Shown here: positions 12,101-23,900 of the stretch, one piece after another
Layout of the letters: every line of letters starts with the position of its first letter
Position numbering within the stretch: the stretch's first letter is position 1
From: Cymbidium sinense
Lineage: Eukaryota > Streptophyta > Magnoliopsida > Asparagales > Orchidaceae
Reading direction: 5' to 3'
Assembly: GCA_021442155.1 (NCBI GenBank)
Contig: CM038223.1
Location: forward strand, 32,152,983 to 32,216,982
DNA: 64,000 nucleotides
Notes under the pieces: model-generated
What the model was told of the DNA's origin: nothing
The model's input: only the letters and a program-made list of their open reading frames with translations
Databases searched by the model: none
Position numbers and translations under genes: made by a program

Positions 12101-14299
12101 TAATTAAGGTTTTAATTATTTCATCAAAACTTAAATTAAGCCTAATTTATTGAGATTCAGTTAACGGTTTAATTTTTCACAAATTTCTCACTGAAATATC
12201 TTTTCAATGAAGTTTTATTAATAATTGTTTGTTAACTGGTTGATTTATTATAATTTAATTAAATTTAGGTTATTTAATGGAATTATTTAATTCATTTAAT
12301 TATCTAATTAGGTCAATTTAAGGATTTTTAGGTTTAATTGATTTTAAGTGATGTTTTAATGTTCACTAAAGTTCATTAGGGTGATTTAAGGTTGTTAGAT
12401 TAAAATTCCCTAATTATTTCATTAAGGATTAATTAATTTAATTAATTTAAAGGTGAAGCATATAAAATTTCAAATTCCATTAAATTCAGTGAATTAAATC
12501 CTTAAAAATTTACCTAAGGTGCGCTACATGCTTAATTTCATTTTCTCAAAGTTTCAAATTCATTGGATTATTAATTTGAGAGTAATTAAGGTTTAAGATT
12601 TTTCAATTAAACCCAAATTAAGGAAAAAATATCTAATAAAATTTGTGGATTTTAATTTCTATGGATTCTTCTCATCAAGATGAATCCATTGAGCATTCAA
12701 TTGTATTTTTCAGATTTATATTTATTTTTCTATGAATTTTATAAGTTTATGTTCATTTTTTAATAATTTTAAACCATTAAATAACGGTATTTAACAGTTT
12801 TAAGTGAAGGGGCCCGCACGGGATCCACGTGCCGCATGGCGCATCCCACCGCATGGCACGCGTGGGTTGGCCCACGTGGAGCCCAAGTGGCACTGCATCA
12901 GCCCGCACAGTTATGCGGGTGATCCTGGACCGTCTGATCAAAGATCAGATGGTCCGGATCGATCCTATTGTTCCTAAAGGGAGAAAATCAATTCGGTCCA
13001 CCTAGATATGGACCATCCGATCCAAATACATAGGTCAGAAGGTGGAGACCTTGTCTTCTTCATTTCCTGTGGGAGCCGAGAGCCATCCAATTTGTCTTGC
13101 TAATTCTGAATGATCTAGAGTATGAAATCAAGTGATTTTAATTGATACATGATCGTTGAAGGGTATCCTATGATTTTATATGGTTTGATCTTGTTGAAGA
13201 TCACATTTTATTTGAAAATGACCACAATCAAATTCTTAAGGAAAAAACTCAAGGTCGTTAATGGCATACCTCAATTCGTTGGATGATTAGCCTTTGAATT
13301 GATCCTAGAGCTTCGGAACCTTGACTCAAACTTGCTTGCCAAAGGAATTGGGACCAATTCCTTATGGATTGCTCCCTAGACCAACTAGGCTTTCAATTTT
13401 GATGCTTTGGAGGTTTTTAATGGTTAAGAACACTTGGGAGGGGGAAGAACTTTCGTTTGGCTTCGGTTTGGATGTCTGAAGGTGAAGGATACTTCAATTC
13501 TACTTGGGGAAGAGTGTGTGTGGGTTTTGCTCCTTGGTTGTGAGCATTAAAGCTCATTTTCTTTTTTTTCTTGGTTGGCTAGGGGTATGGAGAGGGCTAG
13601 GAAGCTTGCTAAGATCCCCCTCTCTGCCTTACAAGTGTCTAGGCTGAAGAGGTGGGTAGATAGGGAAGGGAAAATGGATTTTACTTTCCCTTGGTGAATT
13701 TTTTAGTTCATTTTTGGGTTTTATCATTTAGTTCCTTAAGTGTCTTAGTTAGGGAGGTTAATTAACACTTAATTCCCTCATTAGCAAGGCTTAAGAGGAT
13801 TATTCTCCATCCCCAATGCATTGGTTGAAAGTAATTTGAATTTTTTTCTTGGGTTTGAGTTCAACGTAGCATATTTAAGTCATTTTGATTTAAAGGATTT
13901 AACTTACCTAATCTAGGCCTCAATGGACTCAAATTTCTTTGTCAATATGATCAAACATATTTATTTGATTATTTGAAAAAATTTTGATGATTTAATTTAG
14001 TCAAATTTTAATGGGTTGACTTTTTGACCAAGTGGACCCACATAAGTCAATCCTAGGTTGACTAGAGTTGACTTTAGGTTTAACTTTGAACTTCCATTTT
14101 ATTTTCATTGATTTACTTGATTTAATTTATGTTGGATATTTGACTTGATTTTGCATCAAACCAAGTAGATTGGATTTAGCTCAAAATGCATTTCCTAAGT
14201 TACTAAGCATAGTGACTTGAATATTGAATTAGGAAATCTCTATTTGAACTTGAGATCTTCTCATTGCTAAAATGACCTCTTCCAAAAATGAGGTCAACA
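9131..14299 (-). repeat. Inverted LTR of the same giant-LTR family, inserted in the main element
   Basis: Read on the minus strand from 14299, it starts TGTTGACCTCATTTTTGGA, matching the LTR start at 22284 (TGTTGACCTCACTTTTGGA). It then follows the LTR order: TTGAC-rich tract, gag-independent GC-rich patch (about 12790-13120), AT-rich body, TATA-like block (about 10460-10525), and the tail up to the TTATCT-TTTG-AGATAA hairpin near 9150. The last roughly 110 bp of the LTR are missing at 9131. It resembles the copy at 30244-36641 more than the copy at 24468-30067. No clean target duplication was found. It separates the 7.6-9.1 kb remnant from the pol region, so it interrupts the element. Confidence 0.75.
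10460..10525 (-). promoter_or_regulatory. Conserved TATA-like block (inverted LTR copy)
   Basis: On the minus strand this reads GGTTGTATAAGGGCAGAACT followed by CGGCTACCCA, the same block as in the other LTRs. It would drive transcription leftward, antisense to nothing coding here but toward the leader. Its activity is inferred only. Confidence 0.35.
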
Positions 14300-14950
14300 A
14301 CAGCCCAGCAACAGTAGTAGTATTAGTCCACCTTACTTGCCCGAGAAAGCACAACCTTCAGTCAACACTCATTCCCAGTTCTGTTCCTCCAGCTCCTCTT
14401 CTCTTCTAGCGAACGTTGTATCACTGGAATTAAATTCCTTACCCCTCTTACTTTATTAGATTTCTATCATGTACCTCCACCTAAGAAGAAATCAATGAAG
14501 AAAGCATTCTCTTACATCTTGCCCACTTCTGATACTCCTGATTTTATTCCTTTAAAAAACTCTCCAAGTCTAATTAACAATAATAACTCTAGTTCTGATC
14601 ATTCCTCTTTTGATTTAGAAATAGATTTTCCAGTCATAAATCATTTGGGTTCACCCATTGAGATTGATTTGGAGTCACCTGACTCCGATGATTCCATAGG
14701 AGAAGCTGTATGTGAACCTGATAGGCAGGTTGAACTTTCTATTAAACCATCTCATGAAGTAATTGAAGTCAACCTCCGCAGTGGCAAAGTTCTACCTCCT
14801 AGGGTAGCACCTCGGGATAAGGGTAAACAAGTCATTGGTTCTAGTGATCAAGAAGCCCTTTCATAGGATGCCTCACCTATGGATATGCTTGTGCAGGACC
14901 AGCCCATAGTTGACTACAATGTCCTTGCTCACCTAAGAAAGTTGTCAGCT
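14300..14950 (+). pseudogene. gag-pol linker region of main Tat/Ogre-like element
   Basis: The readable part from 14495 to 14866 is acidic and serine-rich in its first half and ends with an LRSGKVLPP motif. RSGK-type motifs are common near the gag-pol junction of Tat and Athila elements. A stop (TAG at about 14865) interrupts it, but the frame continues into a leucine-rich segment up to about 14998. It was probably continuous with the 7.6-9.1 kb remnant before the inverted LTR entered. It has no enzymatic motif. Confidence 0.5.
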
Positions 14951-14995
14951 AAACTAAACATATATGAAGCCCTTGTCTTATCAAAAGAAATGAGG

Positions 14996-15600
14996 TAGTC
15001 ATTGATCAAAGCTCTTCTTGATCCAAAAATATGCTTAGCTCAGTTGACCACTATTGGAGATGAGGTGTGTTATTCAAGAGAATCCCATGGAGTTACATTC
15101 ACCAATGAAGACCTTCTTTTAGGGACAATAGAGCACAACCATCCCCTCTACATCACAGTGGACATGGGCAGATTCAGACTCTCTAGGGTGTTAATTGATC
15201 CAGGTGCATCAGTGAATATTATGAGTCTAAAGACCCTTGCCTACTTAATGATTGACATCTTTGAACTCTAAGGAGATCGGATGATGTTAAAAGGATTCAA
15301 TAAATAAGGCGAGAGGGTTTTAGGCTCTATAGTGTTTCCATTGGAGATAGATGACTGGAAGATAGAAGCCAAGTTCTACATAATCGATTCAGATACATCT
15401 TTCACTACTTTGCTCGGTAGGCCTTAGATACATGAAAATAATATGCTTCCATCCTCTTTACATCAGTGCATAAAATTCTGAAGAGGTGGAATCGAGTATT
15501 GTGTCAAAAGAGACTTAAAGTCATTCTCACTTAGAGAGGTCGAGATATATGAGGATGTAGCCTACTATTTTCCTCCAAATCAAAAAGTCTATTCTCACAA
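14996..15600 (+). pseudogene. Retroelement aspartic protease (decayed)
   Basis: The segment GVTFTNEDL followed by PLYITVDM and VLIDPGASVNIMS is the typical Tat/Ogre protease order. The catalytic D and the GA pair are kept within DPGA. Downstream LLGRP-x-IH and PSSLHQ-type motifs follow, as in intact relatives. Stops occur at about 15269, 15306, 15425 (TAG where relatives have Trp) and 15480, so no protein is made from this copy. In an intact element the enzyme would mature the Gag-Pol polyprotein. Confidence 0.75.
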
Positions 15601-15740
15601 ACTTGGTGAAAGTTCAAAAACAAAAGAAAAATAAACAAAAGAAAAAGAAACAAAAGAAAAAGGAGAAAAATAAAAATAAAAAGAAAAAGAAAAAAAATAA
15701 AAAGAAAATGAAAATACAAGTAAGCGAGAATCATACACCG
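15600..15740 (+). repeat. A/G-rich AAAAGAAA low-complexity run (lysine/glutamate linker)
   Basis: The plus strand is almost pure purine and would encode a Lys/Glu-rich linker between protease and RT, broken by TAA codons. Purine slippage has probably expanded it. Confidence 0.6.
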
Positions 15741-16440
15741 AGGAAGAAGTAGAGCCAGATATTAGATTCCTCCCACAGTTTGTTCCTCCAAATGAACACA
15801 TGGGTAGGATGACTCGACCCCCACCAGGTAGAGGCAGAAGCAGATCTAGAGATAATTCTAGAGGTGGAATACCTCCTCCCTATTGGCCACCTAATAGGAG
15901 CTATGTTCCAACTCACAGGAGTACCCTAGCTATCCACATAGACTTAGAGTCCAGTTTGGAGGATGAGTCTCATGTGGTTAGCACGCCGACCAACCCCTCA
16001 CAGCGGGTCCTTTTGGAGGTGGCATTCAAGCCATACAATGATGAAGACCAAGCCTCTAAGCAAAGCATGAATGTATCTGAATCACTATTATATAGAATAC
16101 TCAGACAACAGTTGGGAACCTTAGCTCTAACCTCACTTTCATCCCAAAAAGTTGAAGATTTAGTAGTTAAGGAGGCCCCCAACACATCCACAGATGTCAA
16201 GCAAAAGAGATTTTTGTTGGGAGCATCATCTTTAAGTCAAGAAGCTGATGTAGAACTTGAGGATGATTCATATAAAGATTTAATACAATTGCATTTTGAT
16301 TGGTGTTCTCCTTGTGTTCCTAACTTAATAAAGAAGGGATTAATCCCACATACTTAGTCTAAACATAGGTCAGATTACTTTAAAAGGTTATGGGACAACT
16401 AAAGTAGATATTCTCAATCAAGAACGTGGTTAGGATTTGG
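15741..16440 (+). pseudogene. Protease-RT linker region, decayed
   Basis: The readable frame from 15800 to 16357 begins with a Gly/Arg/Pro-rich patch (RPPPGRGRSRSRD) and continues as an acidic, unstructured-looking sequence. Tat elements carry a long spacer between protease and RT, and this fits that position. No catalytic motif is visible. A stop at 16355 ends the frame before RT. Confidence 0.5.
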
Positions 16441-16444
16441 CACA

Positions 16445-17900
16445 ATGGGTCCAGTCGACGATGACAACCATTGCCTAGTCATCACCACCCATTTGGGGTC
16501 TGATAGATTCTTCTCAAATCATGCTAACTATTATGAAGAGGTATGTCTAGAAACTTCAGATGACCTAAATAAGCTTGAAGTCAGAAATGCATTGCTAGAG
16601 TTTGAAGAAGAGATCAGATCAACCATTGACGATCTCAATGAAATCAACTTGGGAACCAAAGATAATCCATGTCCAACATACATCAGTTCCTTATTGAATG
16701 AAGAAGAAATCAATGACTTAGTTAGGCTATTAGCTAAGTTTAATGACTACTTTGTATGGAGTTATGAAGTAATGCATGGTTTATCTCCTAACAAAGTAAT
16801 CCATAAACTAGCAATAGAACTTAATGCTAACCCTATTTAACAAGCTCCTAGACACATGTGATTAGACATTGAATAGCAAGTCACTTCTGAAATCAAGAAA
16901 TTGATCTATGCTGGCTTTATCAGGGAAGAAAAATATCCTAACTAGTTGGCCAATCTCATCCTAGTTAAGAAAAAGAATGGCCAGATTTGTATATGCATCG
17001 ATTTTAAGGATCTAAATAAGGCATGTCCTAAGGATGAATTTTCACTTCTTATACCAGAATTAATAGTGGATATTGCCTCATCTCACAAGATTCTCTTTTA
17101 TGGATGGCTCATCTGGCTACAACTAAATTAAGATGGCCCCCGAGGATGAAAGAAACACTACTTTTTTGAACCGTGATCGGAATCTATTATTATAAGGTCA
17201 TGCCTTTCGGCCTTAAAATGTCGGTGCTACCTACCAGCGGGCCATGACTCGGATCTTCAATGAAGTCATTCATCATTAAGTTGAATGCTATGTTGATGAT
17301 TTAGTAGTCAAAAGCAAAGAAAAGGAAGACCATCTCTTCGACTTGAGAGTAGTTTTCGAATGATTAAGATAATTTAACCTTAAAATGAATCCCCTAAAGT
17401 GTGCATTCGGAGTAGCTTCTGGGAAATTCTTTGGGTTTATTGTCCGACACTAGGGAATAGAGATCGATCCAGAGAAGATCAAGGCTATCTTAGAAATGCC
17501 ACCCCCTAAAAATCTAACTCAACTCAGATCATTCCAAGGGTGGTTGGCATATCTAAGATGCTTTATTTTCAACATATCAGGAAGATGCCAACCATTCTCA
17601 GCATTTTTTAAGAAGTATGCCAAGTTCAAGTGGGATGATAAGTGTCAGCATGCCTTTGAAGACATCAAGCACTATCTGATGATGCCGTCAGTTCTAGCAA
17701 CCCCTATCTCGAGCAAGCCATTGATCTCTACACCACTGCATTAGATGACTCCCTTGGTATTTTGTTGGCTCAAACTAATGATGAAGGGAAAGAAAATTCT
17801 CTCAACTATCTCAGTCATAGTCTAATTCCTGTTGAAGCAAACTACCCATCTATTGAAAAGCACTACCTAGCTTTAATCTTTGCATCCTAAAAGCTATTGC
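16445..17900 (+). pseudogene. Reverse transcriptase and RNase H, Ty3/gypsy Tat/Ogre type (decayed)
   Basis: The N-terminal RT lead-in is readable at 16560-16840 (INLGTKDNPCP, FVWSYEVM). It is followed by LVKKKNGQI and DFKDLNKACPKDEF at about 16960-17040, VMPFGLK at about 17200, and an intact YVDD at 17288-17299. The FLGF and IEIDPEKI region precedes a Ty3 RNase H segment (17735-17890, with YTTALDDS- and EANYPSIEK-like text). At least three frameshifts lie between 17095 and 17225. Stops at 16943, 17451 and others sit where relatives have Trp, Gln or Arg. The intact enzyme would make cDNA from element RNA. Confidence 0.85.
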
Positions 17901-18159
17901 ACTACATTCTTTCTCATAAGGTTAATTTAATCTTTAGAGTCAATCCACTGTAATATCCAATGGCATGACCAACATTATCTGGACGATTGGTGTGTTGGTC
18001 CATGATTTTGTCACAGTTTGATATCACTTTTGTACCCCTCCCTACGGTGAAAGGACAAGCACAAGTGGATTTCTTACTAGCATACTCACTTCTTATTGAT
18101 TCTCCACTTAGTGACGACCTCCCTGATGAATAAATCATGAACTTAGGGGACACTAGCAT

Positions 18160-18600
18160 TCACCGCTAGGAGATGTATTTTAATGGTGCAGCTTCCTTTC
18201 AAAAAAGAGAAGAATCATGATCTACTCTTTCATAAAAGGCAGGGCTATGAATAGTTCTCATAACTCCGAACTGCAATGTAATGAGATTCTCATATCATCT
18301 GTCCAATCCATGCACCAACAATGAAACTGAATATGAGGCTCTGATTATCGATCTAGAGTTAGTCATTATACTATGTGTCCAGAGCATCAACATCTTCGGA
18401 AATTCTCAGCTTGTCATCAACCAAATCGTTGGGTCCTACATAGTTCTAAAGCCTAAGCTCCATCATTACCACAAGTATACTATGGAGTTGTTGGCCCAAA
18501 TCCTATAGGTTACCATCTACAAGATTCCTCAAGGAGATAATGCAATAACAGAAGCATTAGCCAAGCTTGCTAAGGAGTTGGCATGTCCAGAAGAAGAGTC
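18160..18600 (+). pseudogene. Second, archaeal-type RNase H domain (aRH), decayed
   Basis: An additional RNase H after the usual one is a hallmark of the Tat/Ogre lineage. Here it reads YFNGA, then NNETEYEALI (the Glu is kept), then NSQLVINQIVGSY and PKLHHYHKYT. Two catalytic Asp positions of relatives (YFDGA and GDSQ) are Asn here, at codons 18182-18184 and 18401-18403. Both are single G-to-A changes that would abolish activity. A stop at 18167 replaces Trp. Confidence 0.8.
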
Positions 18601-18729
18601 CATTCCAATAAGGGTCCAAAATAGACAAGTCTTATCTCTTATTGACACTGAACTCATCGAGAGACTCTCTCTTGAAGGGGAGGTTGTCATTTCCTAAAAG
18701 GATGAGGAGTCAGATTGGAGGCAACCATT

Positions 18730-19960
18730 CATGGACTATCTAAATATAGGCAAACTACCTCAAGAGAAGTCACTAGCACATCAGGTGAAGCAGAGAGCCC
18801 TTTCTTACGCTCTCGTAGATGGCACCTTGTACCAAAGGTCCTTCAATCATATGTGGTTATGTTGTCTAGACAAACACAAAGCGGGTAGGATTGTGACTGA
18901 GGTACAATTAAGTTTGTGTGGAGCTCATCAATCCGGTCCGAAGATGAAAGCTAAGATCAAAAGACTAGGATACTACTAGCCTTCGATGATCACAGACTAC
19001 ATGAATGTAGCTAGGAGATGCCACCAATGTCAGGTACACGGCATGGTTCTACATCAACCACCCAACATTCTGCATCTTATATTGGCCTCATGGCCATTTG
19101 AGTGTTGGGGTACCGACATAGGGGGTCCAATCGATCATCCTCCTTCAAGGGTCATCGGTTCATTCTAGCTGCCACCAACTACTTTTCCAAGTGGACGGAG
19201 GTAATCCCACTTAGAGAGTTCATAGCTCAGCATGTGCTACAGTTTTTTAGGAACCATACCATATATAGATTCAGGGTGCCTCGATGAATTATATCTGATA
19301 ATGGTACTGCATTCAAAAGAACCAAAATCAATAGTTTTGCCCGGAGACACATCATAGATTGGAGATATTCTACCATCTACTATCCAAGGACAAATGATCT
19401 AGCAGAAGCATTCAACAAGACTCTCATCCAAATATTAAAGAAGATGCTCAATGACAATAAGTGATAGAGGCATGAGCAGTTAGTTGAAGCCTTGTGGGCC
19501 TACCGCACCATATACAAAACTCCAACTCAGTCTACCCCTTTCTCCTTAATGTATGGGTCTGAAGCTATTCTACCATTTGAAGTCCAACTCCCATCACTAA
19601 GGATAGCTGTGGGTAGCAAGATTACTATAGAGAAGAACACCAAGTTGTAGTTGGAAGAGCACGAAGGTTTGGAGGAGAGATGCCTCCAAGCATGCTAGAA
19701 CCTCGAGTTGTACAAAGCTAAAATGACTCAAGCTCACAACAAGTTGGTCTGCCCTAAAGCTTTTCAAGTATGAGAGCTTACTTTAGTTCTAAGGAGACCA
19801 ATTGTTGCCCATCGAAAGATGGGAGGCAAGTTTGAACCCACCTAGGAAGGCCCTTTTGCCATAGAGAAGGCCTACCAAGGAGGATCTTATCAGCTTATAA
19901 ATTGTAAGGGAGAGCACCTGATGCTTCCAATCAATGGGCTCTACCGAAATACTATCCATA
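18730..19960 (+). pseudogene. Integrase, Tat/Ogre type (decayed)
   Basis: The zinc-binding part shows GAHQSG, GYY (stop at 18977 in place of Trp) and CHQCQVHG; the first His of the HHCC set appears as Gln (EVQ). The catalytic core keeps WGTD (about 19110), SDNG (Asp codon 19297-19299) and the Glu in AEAFNK (codon 19405-19407). A frameshift lies between about 19125 and 19160. Further Trp-to-stop changes are at 19696 and 19843. The C-terminal region ends at about 19960. The intact enzyme would join element cDNA to chromosomal DNA. Confidence 0.8.
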
Positions 19961-19979
19961 AATCTTGTTTGAAAATAAT

Positions 19980-20340
19980 CATCAATAAACTTCTTTTCAT
20001 ATCAAATTCCATCTCTTATGTGTTAGAAATTTCTTTTGGTTGCGAATCTGCCACGACGTATTTAGGGTAGGTGTAAGAGAACCCGAGCGACATCCTATCT
20101 CTACACAAACACAAACACAAACACAAACTACACATAATTTTCCAGTGCTATTAGGATATGTGTAAGAGAACCCAAGAGGCATCCTATTTTTACTAGTATA
20201 ACTAAGTTATTTATAAGAGAACTCGAGCAGCATCCTTTCTTGGTGGAGTCACAATTGCCCCTGTGGCACCATTTCATCCATTATTCTACGTGTTTAGGGT
20301 AGGTGTAAGAGATCCCAAGCAACATCCTATTCTCTCTTTC
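19980..20340 (+). repeat. Repeat of about 40-bp 'GTGTAAGAGAACCC' motif after integrase
   Basis: The motif TTTAGGGTAGGTGTAAGAGA plus a CATCCTAT tail recurs at about 20058, 20152, 20205 and 20288 with divergence. An (ACACAA)n microsatellite lies at about 20103-20130. It is noncoding. Confidence 0.6.
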
Positions 20341-22283
20341 ACAACACAAATGAACACATATCTTTTGTCTCGAGCTATTTTAATGTGGGAGCAAGCCCCC
20401 GTGGCACTCACTCATTAGCTGCTCCAAAGTAGGCCGATATGCTACCTCGTTAATGTGTCACCCCAGTGGTCACTTGTTTGGCGGATGTGAGTCCTCGTAC
20501 CTTTTTCCTGACTTGACCATTACAAACTAATGAGCTCTTTGTCAGTTTGGTAGGACTTTCTGCGTAGTCTGTAAGCTATCCCATGTTGACTTTATTTAAG
20601 AGGATGTAAGCCTACATGTTTTCTTCTTAGTATCCATCATGCATTAACTAGGTTGAGTATATTTGAGATTTAGGATAAGTCCCCCAGTGGATTCTTTCCT
20701 CTTGATTATTTCAAGCTTGGGTTTAGTCCTTACATAGGAACCCTCACTTAATAGGCACCCTAGGTTGAATAGCCCCTATCAAGCTAAAGATAGACTACCC
20801 CGGTGATCAATTCTACTTTAGAGAGATGTAAGCCTACACGCCTTCTTTCTAGACTGATTATTGCAAACTGACAGGGCACCTTATTGTCACCTCCCCTATG
20901 GGCACTCTATTTTTATCACGTCCTTAGCGACTCTATTTAGACACTACCCCAGTTACTCTTGGATTGAACAATTCCCCTTTCCTAGTAGCCACCCCTATGC
21001 TTGGAGAATTTGTCTTACGGATATGCAGATTCTCTCATGGTCCAGTAAGTCTGAGATAGGACTAGGTTGATATGAGCTCCTTCTCAGTGTGGTCTCTCGC
21101 AAACCAACAGAATCAATGATAGCATAAAATAAATAAAATATATCTTCACTTATGGATTAGGAATTCAAGCCCCCAATGGCCCCTTTCCTAAGCAGAGGTC
21201 CTATCTTTAGAACAGTCTTAGCAAAACTCCCTATAGGAATCGCCTGACTACTTTTGAGTTGAGAAAAGTCCCCGGGTCGGCACTCTCTTAGTAGACACCT
21301 TTGGTCAGGTTCAATTTATTGTGCTATCAACTGATCACCCTAGTGATCCTTTGTTTAGGAGGATGTGAGTCCCCGCGATTTCTTTTTAACTTGACCATTG
21401 CATACCAAAAGGCACCCCTTAGGTTGGTTAACTCTACCCCATAGCCGGTAGACTATCCCTTTAGATTTGTAAATCTAAGACAAGTCTAGGCTGATATTAG
21501 CTCCTTCTTAGTGGATCCATCACACACCAACAATGTCTATCTCATCAAATTCATCATCCTCCCTCTAGCGGAGTCCAAATTAAATCTATCTTATCCCTAA
21601 CGGATCGAAGCTCACATCTCCAGCAAGTGCATGCTCAAAACTAAATTCTTATCCTTCCCATGGATAATTTGAACTTGCTGCCCTAGTGGAAGGGCCATTC
21701 ACCTTATCCCCAATGGATTTGAGCTCATATCTCCAATAGATGTGTGCTCAAAACCAAATCATTCTCTCTAGAGGAGCTTCAAATCATAAATCAATAAATT
21801 AAATCAAACTTTCATCCCCCAGTGGATGCCCCACCAATTAACTCAAATTAAATTTTTTGTTAGTGAGATGCAAATCTTGTCAAATCCTTATCCCTAGTGG
21901 ATAACCTGAACCTGCTTCCCTAGTAGATGGTTCATGCATCTATCCTCGGTGGGTTATACATTCTAATCTCCAGCGGATACTCTACCCAAATCACATCCTG
22001 CATTCAAATCCAAACCCCTTATCCCTAGTGGATAACCTGAACCTGCTTCCCTAGTGGAAGGTTCACATGCTTGATCCCTTAGTGGATCCCTTCTTCCTCC
22101 CTTATGCCCTTGGCATAAGTGGAGTTGCATTGCTCTAAGACCTTGATTCTATCTACACCTCAGGTTTAGGGATAGATCATTTTTGTTAGTGATTATGATC
22201 CTTCGGATGTTGTTGATCATCTCGGTCAACACCAATATGTGTGGGGTGCCTTATCAATCACATCACACCTATTGGGTGCCCTT
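20341..22283 (+). repeat. 3' noncoding tract with dispersed CCCTAGTGGA-type repeats
   Basis: Between integrase and the 3' LTR there is no convincing ORF. Variants of CCC(C/T)AGTGGA occur many times, mostly 20680-22100, often paired with CCTGAACCTGCTTCCCTAGT (21670, 21905, 22035). A longer unit (GGATGTGAGTCC..CTTGACCATT) recurs near 20485, 20820 and 21360. A long 3' noncoding part with tandem repeats is usual in Tat/Ogre elements. Confidence 0.6.
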
Positions 22284-23339
22284 TGTTGACCTCACTTTTG
22301 GAATGAGCTCTCAACTTTCTTATCATAGATCTAGGACTCTTATAGACACTAAGAGTTACTTAGTCTTAAGACACTTCTAGTGATCAGGTGAAAACTTAAC
22401 CTAACTCTAGAGACTTAGAAGAGTTAGCCATAGGAATAGGTTGAGCCTTAGAGATTTAGGATGACTTGCCTATTCTATAGCCTAAACTCAATCCTAGCTT
22501 CCATCTTCCAAACCAAATCTCAAATTCAAATCCAACTATCAAATGATTGAAACTCATGATTAAATTTAAACTCCAAATCCCTTCCTGGGCCCTTTGATTT
22601 TATCTTATGGACTTAGCCATAACCAAATTCAAATTAATCTCAATCAAATTGATTTTCTCAATTATCAAATTCAATCTCCAATCAAATTCCAAATCATAAA
22701 TCAATTCCAAACTCTGAATGATTGAAATGCAAATCAAATCAAATTCTCAATTTTAGCCCTTTCAGCCAAATTCTTGAACTTGGCTAAATGATACCCAAAC
22801 CAATTCAAAACTCATGGATTTCTTTATGATTCAATCTTCCTACAATCATTGACCTAAATATAAATATAAACCACCATTATCAAACCAAATCCAAGCCAAC
22901 CCAAGTCAAGTCCATCTTGACCCTTTTAGCTTAAAATTGTCACATGAACCAAAATCTATTTGGCTCCAAAGCACTTACAATTGGATTTATATTTCAATCC
23001 TAGGCTCATGTGTGAGTTCAACTAAACTTGAATCAAGCTATGATCAAGCTAATTAACCCATTTAGGCTCACATAACCCAAAGTGACCTAAAAGATCCTTT
23101 CAAGCCAAGTTTTAATTCAACCCAAATTAGATTGAACTAAGCCCATCCAAACCTCATATCATGATCAATAATCACCCTAGGGTGATCAATTGCCTTAAAT
23201 TGGGTCAAACTAAGTCAAACCTAGCCTTTGGCCAAGTCAACACTTAGCCCAAATGAAACCCAAACTAGCCAAGATCTACTATATGCCAAATTGATTGAAA
23301 CCTTTGATTCAAATCAATTCATAATTAATGATTGAATAT

Positions 23340-23900
23340 GACCAAACCCTCAATTAAGTCAAACCAAGTCCAATTGGCCAATTGACCCAAGTTGACCTAA
23401 GTTTGCCTAAAAAGCCATAATAGGATAAATCACAATCTAACCCAAATTGATTGTAACAAATGGCTCAAGTTCATTACAAATCACTCGTTGAACTTGGCCA
23501 AAGCCATAATTGAGCCCAATTTGACCAATTGGTCAAATTGACCCAACTTAGTCCAAATTAACCTAAAGGGCCAAATTAGCCAAAATCCAGATTAATTCTA
23601 AATTAAACCAAACCAAGGTCTACAATCATTTTCAATTAGCCAATTGAACTTGACTCAACACCCAACCTAACCCAATTTGGTCAAATTGGTCAAATTGGTC
23701 AACTTGACCCATTTGACTTATATGAACCCAAATGAGCCAAAATCAAATCCAAAGCAAATTGAATCAAATCAATGACACCAATACACTCCAATTGGTCATG
23801 TCAACTTGACTCAATCCTTGGTTTGACCTAATTTGACCAATTGGTCAACTTAAGCCAACCTAATCCAATTTGACCTAAATAGGTCAAATCAAGCCAAATC
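23340..23900. promoter_or_regulatory. W-box-like TTGACC/GGTCAA cluster in U3
   Basis: I count at least 17 matches to TTGACC, TTGACT or their complements in about 560 bp. They include the palindrome TTTGACCAATTGGTCAAA at 23520-23537, a second at about 23832, and three tandem GGTCAAATT units near 23680. TTGAC(C/T) is the core of the W-box bound by WRKY factors. Similar but sparser clusters are in the other LTR copies (13990-14080 and 30625-30960). Regulation by WRKY is an inference. Expansion of a simple repeat could give the same picture. Confidence 0.3.

Noticed and set aside
9126..14304. Target site duplication around the inverted LTR (AGTAC / CAGTAG resemblance)
   Set aside because: Only three or four bases agree, and the LTR tail is missing about 110 bp on that side, so borders are not original.
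15531..15801. Minus-strand ORFs rich in Phe/Leu resembling membrane proteins
   Set aside because: They are the antisense of the AAAAGAAA purine run that links protease and RT.
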